A stretch of DNA of 64,000 bases from an uncultured Desulfatiglans sp. Lineage in GTDB: Bacteria; Desulfobacterota; DSM-4660; Desulfatiglandales; Desulfatiglandaceae. This document shows, piece by piece, positions 47,189 to 55,988 of the stretch. The translations under genes were made by a program, and so were the position numbers. The first letter of the stretch is position 1, and the number at the start of each line of letters is the position of its first letter. The notes under the pieces are model-generated. The model was not told the origin of the DNA. It saw nothing but the letters and a program-made list of their open reading frames with translations, and did not search any database. Where the stretch lies: NCBI GenBank assembly GCA_900498135.1, contig LR026961.1, positions 347,176 through 411,175 of the forward strand, written 5' to 3'.

Positions 47189-49255
47189 TCAGTCAGTCAA
47201 CACTTGGCTTGCCAACAACACACCACCACTCCACTGTGGCCATTGATGCTCATGGACAGTTCGCGTTTCACGATCCGCCCGATGAACCAGTCTTACTGTA
47301 AATGTGTCAGCGAGGGTTTGCTCCAGCAGGTACAACGGACGTTCATAGTTTCCGGTATCCTTTGCCATGGTTATCAAGCCTGCCAGGCTGCGCCCTTGCT
47401 GTTCCTCCACGGTCGCGACAAATAGAGGAATATCGTTCCCGTAGATTTTGACCCCGGTGGACCAAAGGCGAAGCACAACTCGCCGGTTCCCTCGCCCCGT
47501 GCGAACAAGGCGCAAACACTCCACCCTGCCGTCGTGAAGCAGCGGCAAAACCGGGAGCTGTTCAATCGTTATACGCGTGGCAAGCATGCCAAGGAAACTT
47601 TTTGGATTCATCGGCAACGGTCGCCGCCATCCTTTACTTATGAGAAAGCGGGACAGCTCATCGGGTGATCCGGCCCACTGGACGGTGAGAGGCTGTTCTG
47701 GTTCACCCTCCATGTCGATCCGCCAAGCGGGAAGGTCGCGCCAGGCATTGGCCTGCCATGATGTGAGCGTAATGATCTGCATGGGATGGCGGGGGGCATA
47801 AAACGCCAAGTCCTTTTCGTGCTTCTGGGCCAAATGCCAGCCGCCGGCGATGACGATGACGAGGATGACTGCAAGCCCCAACAAACGCCGTGGAATAATT
47901 TCGTCAGCCGCCTTCAGATACACGATTCCCAGAAAAGCCGCCCAACTCGTGCCGATAAAATATCCGCCTAGGACGTCGGAAAGCCAGTGTGCGCCTAGAT
48001 AAAGACGAGAAAAGCCGCTAACGAAGGAGATCAAAACAACGCTTGAAAACAACCCCAAGCGCCATCCTCCGGCCAGTCTCCGGGCAAGCAGGATGGCAAG
48101 AAATCCATAAAGGATCACGCTCATGGTCGTGTGGCCGCTGGGAAAACCGTAGGCCGAAGCACCGTGGTAAATAGCCACGGGTCGCGGCAAATGAATGGCC
48201 CATTTGAGCAACTGAACCCCCAACAGGCCGCCAAGCGCAGCCAGTGCCCAGAAAGTCGCCGCCCGGTGGCAGCGTTTCACGAGCAAAACAAGCAGGACCA
48301 TGCAGAACAGGGCGATATTGACGAACGAATCACCCAACTCGGTTACCGCGACAAACGCATTATCCGCCCAGGGGGTACGAAGAGATTGAAGAAAGTGGTA
48401 TACCGCGTGGTCCGCGAGAACCAGCGGGTCTTTTGCCAGAACATCCTGCAACACACCCAAAAAGCCCCATCCTGCGGCAAAAAGGAGCAACGCTAAAAAT
48501 GCGAACAGCAGTTCTTCTCCTTGTTCACTAAAAATCAGGAGTGCAAGAAGTCGTTTAACAGGTAGGAGTACTGTCCGTCGATGTAGAGATTCCGTCGTTG
48601 TCCATTGTTTCAAGACAGCAAAAAAAGCCGGTCCTTTGCAGGCTAATAAAGACAGGGTCTTGCGGGATATCCAAATGAGGCTCCATATCCCGGCCACGAA
48701 TATCAACACGAGCACGGCCAATCTGGTGCTGACGGCCCCCGCCAACGCCAGAGACGCTCCAAAAAAGACCCCCGGCAGGATATAAACGAAGGCCCAGCCC
48801 ACTGCCGAAAGAACATTGACAACGCTGAAACGCACCGGGCGCATGCCCAGCATTCCCGCCACGACCGGTATCACCGGGCGTACCGGCCCCACGAAACGAC
48901 CGAAAAGAACGCTCTTGCCCCCATGGCGAAGAAAAAAAGCTTCTCCCTTGGTCAGCATTCCTGGGTAGCGTGAAAACGGCCAGATATTGACCAACCTTTC
49001 TCTGTAATGATGCCCCACCCAGTAGCTGATACCGTCTCCGGCAATCGCTCCTATCATGGCCATCAGGAGAACAGGAAACAGGCTCAAACTGCCTGTGGCC
49101 ACAATCGCTCCGACACCGAACATGATCACCGTGCCCGGCACCAGCAGCCCCACTAATGCCAAAGATTCCGATAGAGAAATCAGGAAAATCAGGCCGTATG
49201 CCAACTCGGAATGATGGGTGATAAAGGCAAGGAGCGTATTCAGATACATTGTCAT
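47189..49255 (-). CDS. DedA-PAP2-LssY three-part membrane protein
   Basis: 688 aa. Residues ~1-195 are a DedA/SNARE-associated membrane domain (SLALVGLLVPGTVIMFGVGA, FGRFVGPVRPVIPVVAGMLG). About residues 230-430 are a PAP2 lipid phosphatase with all motifs: KWAIHLPRPV, YGFPSGHTTMSVILYGF, SRLYLGAHWLSDVLGG. The C-terminal ~220 residues resemble LssY (VQWAGSPDELSRFLISKGWR, PVLPLLHDGRVECLRLVRTG). Likely an inner-membrane enzyme/flippase for undecaprenyl- or phospholipid phosphates. ATG at 49255 overlaps the MFS stop (ATGA), so they are coupled. Such fusions exist in other bacteria. Confidence 0.9.
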   Translation of the reverse strand: MTMYLNTLLAFITHHSELAYGLIFLISLSESLALVGLLVPGTVIMFGVGAIVATGSLSLFPVLLMAMIGAIAGDGISYWVGHHYRERLVNIWPFSRYPGMLTKGEAFFLRHGGKSVLFGRFVGPVRPVIPVVAGMLGMRPVRFSVVNVLSAVGWAFVYILPGVFFGASLALAGAVSTRLAVLVLIFVAGIWSLIWISRKTLSLLACKGPAFFAVLKQWTTTESLHRRTVLLPVKRLLALLIFSEQGEELLFAFLALLLFAAGWGFLGVLQDVLAKDPLVLADHAVYHFLQSLRTPWADNAFVAVTELGDSFVNIALFCMVLLVLLVKRCHRAATFWALAALGGLLGVQLLKWAIHLPRPVAIYHGASAYGFPSGHTTMSVILYGFLAILLARRLAGGWRLGLFSSVVLISFVSGFSRLYLGAHWLSDVLGGYFIGTSWAAFLGIVYLKAADEIIPRRLLGLAVILVIVIAGGWHLAQKHEKDLAFYAPRHPMQIITLTSWQANAWRDLPAWRIDMEGEPEQPLTVQWAGSPDELSRFLISKGWRRPLPMNPKSFLGMLATRITIEQLPVLPLLHDGRVECLRLVRTGRGNRRVVLRLWSTGVKIYGNDIPLFVATVEEQQGRSLAGLITMAKDTGNYERPLYLLEQTLADTFTVRLVHRADRETRTVHEHQWPQWSGGVLLASQVLTD

Positions 49256-50457
49256 CTGGACCCCTCGGAAAATGGTCGCTGCCGCCACGACTTGAGGACA
49301 AGCCCTATCAACGCCGATGCCGCGAAGATCGCCCCCGCATAGAAGGTGAAGGATGCGCCGAAGCGATCCCACAGTAGCCCCGCTGCTGCACTGGCCACCA
49401 ACATGGCGCTGCCGCTCACCAGGCTAAAAAAGCCAAAGGCTGTACCGCGTAGATCCACAGGCGCTGCGTCGGCGACCATTGTCGCAAGCAAGCCTTGGGT
49501 CATCCCCATGTGAAGCCCCCACAAAGACACCCCAATAGCAACGGTTACCCAGTGATCGTTTGTTGCCAAAACCAGATCAGCAGCGACCAAGACTATCAAG
49601 CCCAACGACATCAACGTGTCGTGGTTCATTCGATCCGAGAGCCTGCCGAAGGGATAGGCCGATCCTGAATAGACCAGGTTCATGCCAGCCATCACCATGG
49701 GGACGTAGGCGATCGGAATCCCTCCTCCCTGGGCGCGGAGCACAAGGAATGCTTCACTGAATCGCGCCAAGTTGAAGACCGCGCCGATGCCGACGACCCA
49801 CCAGTACGCGCCGCTCAGTCGCCTGAGATTGTCGCGGCGAATAGGATTGGTGCGTTTTTCACCAATGTGCCGCTCCGGCTCGCGCACGCCGAACGCCAGC
49901 AAGGCAACAGCGAGTATGCCAGGGACAAGGGCAACCCAAAATACAGCACGGAAGTCGTTGGCCCAGAGCAGCATCAAAGCAACCGCCAGCAGTGGGCCAA
50001 GGAGCGCCCCGACCGTGTCGAGGGATTGACGCAAGCCGAATGCCGCGCCGCGCATCGCGGGAGAAGCCAGGTCGGCCACCAGTGCATCGCGGGGCGCGCC
50101 CCGCACCCCTTTCCCCACGCGATCCAGCAGGCGGGCCGCCAAAACGATGGCGGCGGATGGCGCGATGGCAAACAGTGGCTTGGTCAGCGCTCCCAAGGCA
50201 TAGCCGACAACGGCCAGTGCCTTGCGTTTACCCAGATAGTCGCTGAGGGTCCCGGAAAACACTTTGACGATGAGAGCTGTGGACTCAGCCACTCCTTCGA
50301 TCAGACCGACGGTGAACGTGCTCGCTCCCAAGGTGCCGACCAGAAACAGGGGAAGCAGGCTGTGGATCATCTCGGACGATATGTCCATGAACATGCTCAC
50401 CAGGCCGAGAGCCCAAATGCCTACCGGGATAAGTTTAAACGGGGTGTTTGTGCTCAT
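49252..50457 (-). CDS. MFS transporter
   Basis: 401-aa permease with ~11-12 helices: LVSMFMDISSEMIHSLLPLF at the start, VKVFSGTLSDYLGKRKALAV and DRVGKGVRGAPRDALVADLA (motif A-like loop and the R-G-A-P-R-D segment), and FGRLSDRMNHDTLMSLGLIV later. This D-R-x-G-K-G-x-R-G-A-P-R-D group is common among uncharacterised exporters. It is translationally coupled to the DedA-PAP2-LssY gene. A degenerate copy lies at 39937-40849. The substrate is unknown; linkage to lipid-phosphate and arn genes suggests envelope or drug-related export. Confidence 0.92.
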   Translation of the reverse strand: MSTNTPFKLIPVGIWALGLVSMFMDISSEMIHSLLPLFLVGTLGASTFTVGLIEGVAESTALIVKVFSGTLSDYLGKRKALAVVGYALGALTKPLFAIAPSAAIVLAARLLDRVGKGVRGAPRDALVADLASPAMRGAAFGLRQSLDTVGALLGPLLAVALMLLWANDFRAVFWVALVPGILAVALLAFGVREPERHIGEKRTNPIRRDNLRRLSGAYWWVVGIGAVFNLARFSEAFLVLRAQGGGIPIAYVPMVMAGMNLVYSGSAYPFGRLSDRMNHDTLMSLGLIVLVAADLVLATNDHWVTVAIGVSLWGLHMGMTQGLLATMVADAAPVDLRGTAFGFFSLVSGSAMLVASAAAGLLWDRFGASFTFYAGAIFAASALIGLVLKSWRQRPFSEGSR

Positions 50458-51052
50458 ATCTTATTCTGAACTGCCCTGAATCCGTCTGGGGCGGGTTTGC
50501 CATTTGCGCCAACCCTCTGTGTCAATGTGGATGAGACACGCCCTTATTGAAAATTGGGATGGGCGGCGTTGCGCCGGGCCGCGATCAAACAAAGTCCCCG
50601 CCACGCAACCACCAGTATCAGCCTTGCAATCTGAGCGGAAAACGGATCGCTATCGATAATGACGCTATCGAAGGTGTTAAACGCTCCGGCAAACGGGTTG
50701 ATCGCGTCCAGGATGCGTCCGACGGCAGTGCCGCGCAGGCCGGATCCCATGACCAGAGGACTTGCGGCCAGAGGTCTACTATCAAACCCCGCTGCTCAGG
50801 CTGACCACCTGATGGGCTGGGGTACAGTAAGCCGCCCCCGGCTTGGCCACGCGTTGCCTGAGCTCTGTAAGGCTCGGCAAGGCAAGGCCAAGCCCCGACT
50901 AACGAACAGTCGGGGTAAGATTGGAGTTCTTACACCTTAAATCTCTCGAAAACTGGTCCCGTACTTGAGGTCCACCTCACCACTTCCCTGCTTTCGGAAC
51001 CCGCAAGAAAAATAGTTGTACTGGAGTTGTACAAAAATAGCAAAGACACGAA
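50458..51052. other. Intergenic region with possible gene remnant
   Basis: About 600 bp. A leftward frame at 50544-50750 reads LRGTAVGRILDAINPFAGAF and ARLILVVAWRGLCLI, hydrophobic but without a start or known family, so it may be the tail of a lost gene. Around 50840-50910 the bases are short GC-rich repeats (GGCAAGGCCAAG). It separates the accessory region from the tRNA gene. Confidence 0.4.
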
Positions 51053-51083
51053 AAGGGGTTACGGCATGACACCGTAACCCCTT
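51053..51083 (-). terminator. Rho-independent terminator of tRNA-Arg transcript
   Basis: Perfect 12-bp stem AAGGGGTTACGG with its complement and a 7-base loop, located 9 bases beyond the tRNA 3' end on the same strand, followed by TTTT in the leftward direction. Confidence 0.75.
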
Positions 51084-51091
51084 GATTTTAC

Positions 51092-51168
51092 TGGCGCGCC
51101 CAGCAGGATTCGAACCTGCGACCTACGGATTCGTAGTCCGTCACTCTATCCATCTGAGCTATGGGCGC
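51092..51168 (-). tRNA. tRNA-Arg (anticodon ACG)
   Basis: On the minus strand GCGCCCATAGCTCAGATGG begins the acceptor and D arms, ACGGACTACGAATCCGT is the anticodon arm with loop CTACGAA (anticodon ACG, read as ICG), GCAGGTTCGAATCCTGC is the T arm, and GGGCGC-G-CCA closes the acceptor with an encoded CCA. All four arms pair. It is the last element of a leftward group with rfaE2 and comF. Its 3' end faces the accessory region, but I found no duplicated 3' segment that would mark an insertion. Confidence 0.97.
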
Positions 51169-51237
51169 TCGAAAAGTTTTTTATACCATCTTGAAAAGGG
51201 GATGGCAAGAGCTCGTTTCGAGGAAAATCGAGAGGGG

Positions 51238-51759
51238 CTATTTTTCTTGTGGGATGTGCCGACGGAGGATCTCTTCGATCAGGGAGGTGGTGGAAAAACC
51301 GGTCTGAAAGGGGATGCGCACCACGCGGCCGCCGGCGGCCTTTACGAGGTCGGCCCCGACGATGGCATTTTCGGCCCAGTCGCCGCCTTTGACCAGGATG
51401 TCGGGGAGCAGGGCCTGGATCAGCTGGAAAGGGGTCGGCTCGTCGAAGATCACCACCTGATCGACGGAGGCGAGGGCGGCCAGCAGTTCTGCGCGGACGT
51501 CCTGGGGGAGGATGGGCCGCGTCGGGCCCTTGAGGGCGCGGACAGAGTGGTCGCTGTTGACAGCCACGATCAGGTGACCGCCCAGCCGGCGGGCCTCCGA
51601 GAGATAGCGGGTGTGGCCCGGATGGAGGAGGTCGAAGCAGCCGTTGGTGAAGACCACACGCCGGGCATCGGCTTTCAGCCTTCGGATCGTCGCCTGTGCC
51701 GCGGGGAGCGTGACGATCTTTGTGAGGTAGGGAATTTCCGGGGTGTGCGGTTTTGCCAT
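51238..51759 (-). CDS. rfaE2: D-glycero-beta-D-manno-heptose 1-phosphate adenylyltransferase (stand-alone RfaE2 domain)
   Basis: 173 aa, the C-terminal half of HldE as a separate protein, as is common in Deltaproteobacteria. VVFTNGCFDLLHPGHTRYLS contains the nucleotidyltransferase HxGH signature; VNSDHSVRALKGPTRPI, DEPTPFQLIQALLPDILVKG and GFSTTSLIEEILRR are further family marks. It makes ADP-heptose for the LPS inner core, so the cell has a heptose-bearing LPS. ATG follows AAAGGAAA. It lies 19 bp after comF on the same strand and ~70 bp before tRNA-Arg. Confidence 0.96.
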   Translation of the reverse strand: MAKPHTPEIPYLTKIVTLPAAQATIRRLKADARRVVFTNGCFDLLHPGHTRYLSEARRLGGHLIVAVNSDHSVRALKGPTRPILPQDVRAELLAALASVDQVVIFDEPTPFQLIQALLPDILVKGGDWAENAIVGADLVKAAGGRVVRIPFQTGFSTTSLIEEILRRHIPQEK

Positions 51760-51777
51760 GCGGTTTCCTTTCGATCC

Positions 51778-52515
51778 TCACACGGCCCTGGCAAGGGTCA
51801 GGGCCTTGACGCTCCAGGCGCCGGCCTTCTTCAGGATCCGCGCGCACTCGTTCAAAGTGTTGCCGGTGGTGGCGACATCATCCACCAGGAGGACGTCCCG
51901 GCCCTTCACGGAGGCGGGGCGTTTAAGGAAAAAGGCCTCGTGGACATTTTCGCGCCGGTCGGCGTGGCCCAGGCCCGTTTGCGTCTGGGTGTATCTTACC
52001 CTGGTGAGGGCCAGGAAGTCCAGATCCGCCTGAAGGCGTTTCGCGACAGGGCGGGCGAGCAAAAGGCTCTGGTTGAAGCCCCTCTCGCGAAGGCGACGGG
52101 GGTGAAGCGGAACAGGCATCACGAGGAGGGGCGGCGACGCTTCGAGCCACCGGGCAGCGTAGTCGGCGAGGAGCCGTCCGAAGGGCTTCGCCAAGTGCTC
52201 CTGCCCCCGGTACTTGAAGGCATGGACGGCCTTCGTGAGGGTCTCCCCGTAAATGAACGGGGCGCGAAGCGCATCGAAACAGGGCGGTTTCCGCGTGCAC
52301 TCCCCGCAGAGGTGATCATTCTGGCGAGGGCCGGAAAACGGCAGGCCGCAGCAGGTGCAGACGGGGGATGAAAGGGGCTCCCACCGGGCGAGGCACGACC
52401 GGCAAAAAAGCGGATACGGGCGGTCGGCGGGCGGTTTTTCATCCTCGATGAAGGCGCCGCAGACCACGCACTTCGGCGGGTAGATCATGCGGACGAGGGC
52501 TTCGAAGGGGTTCAC
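51778..52515 (-). CDS. ComF family phosphoribosyltransferase-like protein
   Basis: 245 aa. The N-terminal zinc-type Cys cluster has CVVCGAFIED and CRSCLARW, then CTCCGLPF, followed by CGECTRKPPCFD; the C-terminal phosphoribosyltransferase domain has GFNQSLLLARPVAKRL and the PRPP motif DVLLVDDVATTGNT. ComF proteins in transformable bacteria take part in DNA uptake; in others, the role is unclear. The start is GTG at 52515 (GAGGG upstream), just beyond the stop of the YkgJ-like gene; frames starting further up would overlap it. Confidence 0.9.
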   Translation of the reverse strand: MNPFEALVRMIYPPKCVVCGAFIEDEKPPADRPYPLFCRSCLARWEPLSSPVCTCCGLPFSGPRQNDHLCGECTRKPPCFDALRAPFIYGETLTKAVHAFKYRGQEHLAKPFGRLLADYAARWLEASPPLLVMPVPLHPRRLRERGFNQSLLLARPVAKRLQADLDFLALTRVRYTQTQTGLGHADRRENVHEAFFLKRPASVKGRDVLLVDDVATTGNTLNECARILKKAGAWSVKALTLARAV

Positions 52516-52525
52516 GCGGCCCTCG

Positions 52526-52948
52526 TCATGGCTTGGGCTCGAGCGGCTCGACGAGGGGCTCGGTGAAGGCCTGGGGGGCCTCGATGCGGGCCTGGGCGAC
52601 GAACTCTTCATGGGTGCACTCGCGGCTGATCCCCGGGCAGGCGTCTTTGGCGAGTTCCCAGGCCTGGGGGTCCTTCACGTTGGCCGGGAAAAACGGCCAG
52701 AGGGTGCAGCGGGCCGGTTTGACCGGGTGGATGAGGCACATCTTTTCCCGGTCGAAAAAGATGCAGTAGCCGTCGTCTCCGCACTTGAGATAGGTTCGGC
52801 CATGCAGGGTCTCACAGTACCGGTCCCGAAACGCCGCCTCGGAGAGCCTCAGGTAACCTGCGATACGGCGGGCTTCTTCATCCTTCACCACGATGCCGCC
52901 TTTGCCATAGCAGCAGGTGCCGCACAAGCGGCATTCGAATGCCTTCAT
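52526..52948 (-). CDS. YkgJ-family Cys-cluster protein
   Basis: 140 aa with the CxxCxxCC-type metal motif at the start (FECRLCGTCCYGKGGIVV) and further Cys in YCIFFDREKMCLIHPVKPAR and CTLWPFFPANV, the standard YkgJ/CxxCxxCC pattern that probably binds zinc or an iron-sulfur cluster. The biochemical role of the family is not known. ATG follows AAAGGAG. It lies 16 bp after the large helicase gene, in the same leftward run toward the tRNA. Confidence 0.93.
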   Translation of the reverse strand: MKAFECRLCGTCCYGKGGIVVKDEEARRIAGYLRLSEAAFRDRYCETLHGRTYLKCGDDGYCIFFDREKMCLIHPVKPARCTLWPFFPANVKDPQAWELAKDACPGISRECTHEEFVAQARIEAPQAFTEPLVEPLEPKP

Positions 52949-52964
52949 GGGACTTTCACTCCTT

Positions 52965-55889
52965 TCAGGGGGCAGCGGGGGATTCCGAGCTGCGTTTCAG
53001 CAGATCCTCGAGGCTCCAGTCCACCGGCAGCCTCACCCGGCGCTGCTCCCTCTTTTCGCGGTAGATCAAATGCCCGTGTTCGAGGCCGAATCGAAAGAGA
53101 TCGCGGGTCACCGCCACATCGTTTTGACAATATTCAGTCAGTCTTTCCCACTCGCCCCGCCGGAACCACTCCACGGCCTGAAGACCGTCGGCGGTCTTGC
53201 CGGACTCGAGCGTCTCGGCCGCCAGATGGCCCAGGCCTAAACGGAACCCGATACGGCGATGAAGGTCTTCCAGGATGTCGAAGGTCGGCAGAGCCCTGAG
53301 GTCGATGTTCGTGTAGGCGCCGAGCACCGTGTAGTCGAAGCGGAGGATGTTGAACCCGACGATGAGCTCGGCCTCCTGGAGGTGCGCGATGAGCGCGTCC
53401 AACTCTTCTTCCCGGTAGACCGCGAAGCGGTCGAGGCCTGAGTCGAACACCACCGCCACCGCGACCCGCATGAGATGGGTGTTCCGCCAGCCTCCGACCT
53501 CCTGGGCGGTCTTCCGGGTCTCGAGGTCGAGGTAGAGGACACGGGGCCCGCGCCGCGGCTCCTGGTCAGGCGCGGGTTCGACGGCCTCGGCGGGGGCGGG
53601 TTCTTCTTCCTCCCCGGGGGCCGACATGTCGCTCAGGGGGATGCGCCCGATGAGGCCTTCGAGGATCAGGAGCGCGGCCGCCTTGTCGAGCGGCTTGTTG
53701 CCGCTCCCGCACTTCGGCGAATGGATGCAGGACGGGCACCCATCCTCGCAGCCGCAGTCCCGGACGTGCTCGTAGGTCTTCTCGAGGAGGGGCATGACCA
53801 TGTCGAAGCCGCGCTGGGCCAGCCCCACACCGCCCGGATGGCCGTCGTAGATGAAGACGGCGCTCTTCCCCACCTGCGGGTGGTGGGGATAGCAGATGCC
53901 GCCGACATCGTTCCGGTCGCAGAGGGCGAAGAGCGGAAACATGCCGATCGACGCATGCTCGATCGCGTGGATCCCGCCCATAAAATGGAGCCCCTTCCGC
54001 TCCACGAAATCCTTGATCACCGCATCGATCTCGATCCAGAAGCCGACGGTCTCGAAGGTCGTGGGGGGCAGTTCCAGGGGGTAGACGCCCATCAGGGTCT
54101 GGCCGGGCATGGCGCGCTTCTCGAAGCCCGTCACGACCTCGGTCACCTTCAATTCCCCCTGCCGGACGATGAACTGCCCGGCCGGCTTGCTCCGCTGGAT
54201 GCGGAGAATCTCCGTCTCCTTTTCGCTCCGGGCGCGGGTGTAATACTTGAGCTGCTCCCGGTGGGCCACGATGTCGCGCTTCGAGAGGATCAGGTCGTCC
54301 ACCAGGTACTGCGAGGCCCGGTGGAGGTAGACCGCCCCGGGGTGGCACTCCTTGAAGGCACGGATCCCGTCGATGGTCCCCACGGCCTCGCCGGTCGCTG
54401 CGTCGAAGATGGTGAACGGCTCCCCCGCGGAGCGGATGTCCACCTGCAGGTGCGGGGTGCGCCGGCCCGGGAACCAGGTGGGCGGGTCGTCGACGCTCCG
54501 CACCAGCTCCCCGGCCTGCTCCAGCTTGTCGAGGCGGTCGGGGAGGCCTTCGCCCCAATAGGCGCAATCTTCGAGCGTGACCGGGAGCTCGGCCGCGGCG
54601 CAGGGGAGGTGTTTGTCCACTACGTAGGCGTTGTCGGGGTCGAGGACCGCGGCCTCGAAGGACCGTTCGAAGAAGGCCTCCGGGTGCTTCATGAAGTACT
54701 GGTCGAGGGCGTCGGGCTTGGCGAAGAGGACGATCAGGGACTCGCGGCCGGCCCGCCCCACCCTGCCGCCGCGCTGCCAGGTGTTGATCATGGTACCGGG
54801 GTAGCCGACGAGGATGCAGACGTCGAGGTTGCCGATGTCGATCCCCATCTCGAGGGCGCTCGTGGAAATCACGCCGAGGAGCTTTCCGCGCGCGAGCTGA
54901 CGTTCGATCACCCGCCGCTCTTCGGGCATGAACCCAGCCCGATAGCTGCTCACCCGGTCCTTCAGCTCCGGGCAGAGCTGCGTAACCCAGACGTGCATGA
55001 GCTCCGTCAAAACCCGCGCCTGGGTGAAAGCGATGGTGCGGCGGCCCCGTCGGATGCACTCGGCGAAGAGCTTCGCCGAGAGAAAGCTCGGGCTCTCGGC
55101 GAGCGGATTGAGAAGCACGACGTGCTGCCCCGCCCGTGGGGCGCCCGCGGCATCCACCACCGCCACGTCCTCTCCGATGAGGTCTCGGCTGAACTCCGCA
55201 GGGTTGTGCACCGTCGCCGAAAGCAGGATGAAGCGCGGGCGTGCGCCGTAACTCAGGCTCACCCGCTTCAAGCGACGGATGATCTGGTTCACATGGGACC
55301 CGAATATGCCGCGGTAGGCGTGGACCTCGTCGAGGATCACGTAGCGGAGGCGGCTGAAAAGCTCCTTCCAGGACTCGTGGTAGGCCAGGATCCCCCGGTG
55401 GAGCATGTCGGGGTTCGTGAGAAGCACCTCCGGAGGCGCGGACCGGATCTTCTTGCGCGCGTAGGCGCTGGTGTCCCCGTCATAGACCTCTGCGCGGACG
55501 GACGGGCCGAGGGCGCCCCCGAACCAGGGGGCGAGCTGTTTGATCTGATCGCGTGCGAGGGCCTTCAACGGGGAGAGGTAAAGATGACGGGATTCCGGAT
55601 CACCGAGGAGGCTTTTGAGCACCGCGAGGATGTAGACCAAGGTTTTGCCGCTCGCCGTAGGGGTGGCGACGACAACGCTCCTTCCTTCATCGAGAAGGCG
55701 CAAGGCCTCGGACTGGTGGCAGTAGAGCCGCGTAATCCCAAGGCGCTCCGGCACCGCGGCCAGCTCCGGCGGAAGCGGGGGAGCCTCTCCGTAAACCGCC
55801 TCCTGGGCAGGAAGATACCGGTGATGAACGAAGGCGTCCCTGAAATCCGGGTGCTGCTTTATGTACTCGATGATGAGGGAAAGGCTCAA
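52965..55889 (-). CDS. MrfA-like DEAD-box helicase with DUF1998, fused to a MrfB-like exonuclease
   Basis: 974 aa. Residues ~45-430 are a superfamily 2 helicase: Walker A VVVATPTASGKTLVYILAVL, DEVH box RYVILDEVHAYRG, SATVHNP, and motif VI with TWQRGGRVGRAGRESL. About 590-750 is DUF1998 with the four Cys CGCEDGCPSCIHSPKCGSGN. From ~765 on an RNase H-like exonuclease follows (VLYLDLETRKTAQEVGG, IVGFNILRFDYTVLG, LTEYCQNDVAVTRDLF: DxE, then D and the D-V-x-x-T motif). In Bacillus MrfA (YprA) and MrfB (YprB) are separate proteins that repair mitomycin C damage; here they are one chain. Start TTG at 55889, with a weak ribosome site, is the least certain point. Confidence 0.93.
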   Translation of the reverse strand: MSLSLIIEYIKQHPDFRDAFVHHRYLPAQEAVYGEAPPLPPELAAVPERLGITRLYCHQSEALRLLDEGRSVVVATPTASGKTLVYILAVLKSLLGDPESRHLYLSPLKALARDQIKQLAPWFGGALGPSVRAEVYDGDTSAYARKKIRSAPPEVLLTNPDMLHRGILAYHESWKELFSRLRYVILDEVHAYRGIFGSHVNQIIRRLKRVSLSYGARPRFILLSATVHNPAEFSRDLIGEDVAVVDAAGAPRAGQHVVLLNPLAESPSFLSAKLFAECIRRGRRTIAFTQARVLTELMHVWVTQLCPELKDRVSSYRAGFMPEERRVIERQLARGKLLGVISTSALEMGIDIGNLDVCILVGYPGTMINTWQRGGRVGRAGRESLIVLFAKPDALDQYFMKHPEAFFERSFEAAVLDPDNAYVVDKHLPCAAAELPVTLEDCAYWGEGLPDRLDKLEQAGELVRSVDDPPTWFPGRRTPHLQVDIRSAGEPFTIFDAATGEAVGTIDGIRAFKECHPGAVYLHRASQYLVDDLILSKRDIVAHREQLKYYTRARSEKETEILRIQRSKPAGQFIVRQGELKVTEVVTGFEKRAMPGQTLMGVYPLELPPTTFETVGFWIEIDAVIKDFVERKGLHFMGGIHAIEHASIGMFPLFALCDRNDVGGICYPHHPQVGKSAVFIYDGHPGGVGLAQRGFDMVMPLLEKTYEHVRDCGCEDGCPSCIHSPKCGSGNKPLDKAAALLILEGLIGRIPLSDMSAPGEEEEPAPAEAVEPAPDQEPRRGPRVLYLDLETRKTAQEVGGWRNTHLMRVAVAVVFDSGLDRFAVYREEELDALIAHLQEAELIVGFNILRFDYTVLGAYTNIDLRALPTFDILEDLHRRIGFRLGLGHLAAETLESGKTADGLQAVEWFRRGEWERLTEYCQNDVAVTRDLFRFGLEHGHLIYREKREQRRVRLPVDWSLEDLLKRSSESPAAP

Positions 55890-55988
55890 AAGGCGATCCA
55901 GCGGAGGTCTCGGACGGGGGCCCGCCTCGAGGTCAGAGACGGAAAAAGGCCCTGGTCATCCGGCAAGCTGAGACGGGGGCCACCGGCC

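Noticed and set aside
51092..51112. Insertion (att) site at the tRNA-Arg 3' end
   Set aside because: I looked for a second copy of the tRNA 3' segment on the left. Only a 9-base match (TGGCGCGCC near 22545) was found, and there is no integrase gene in the window.
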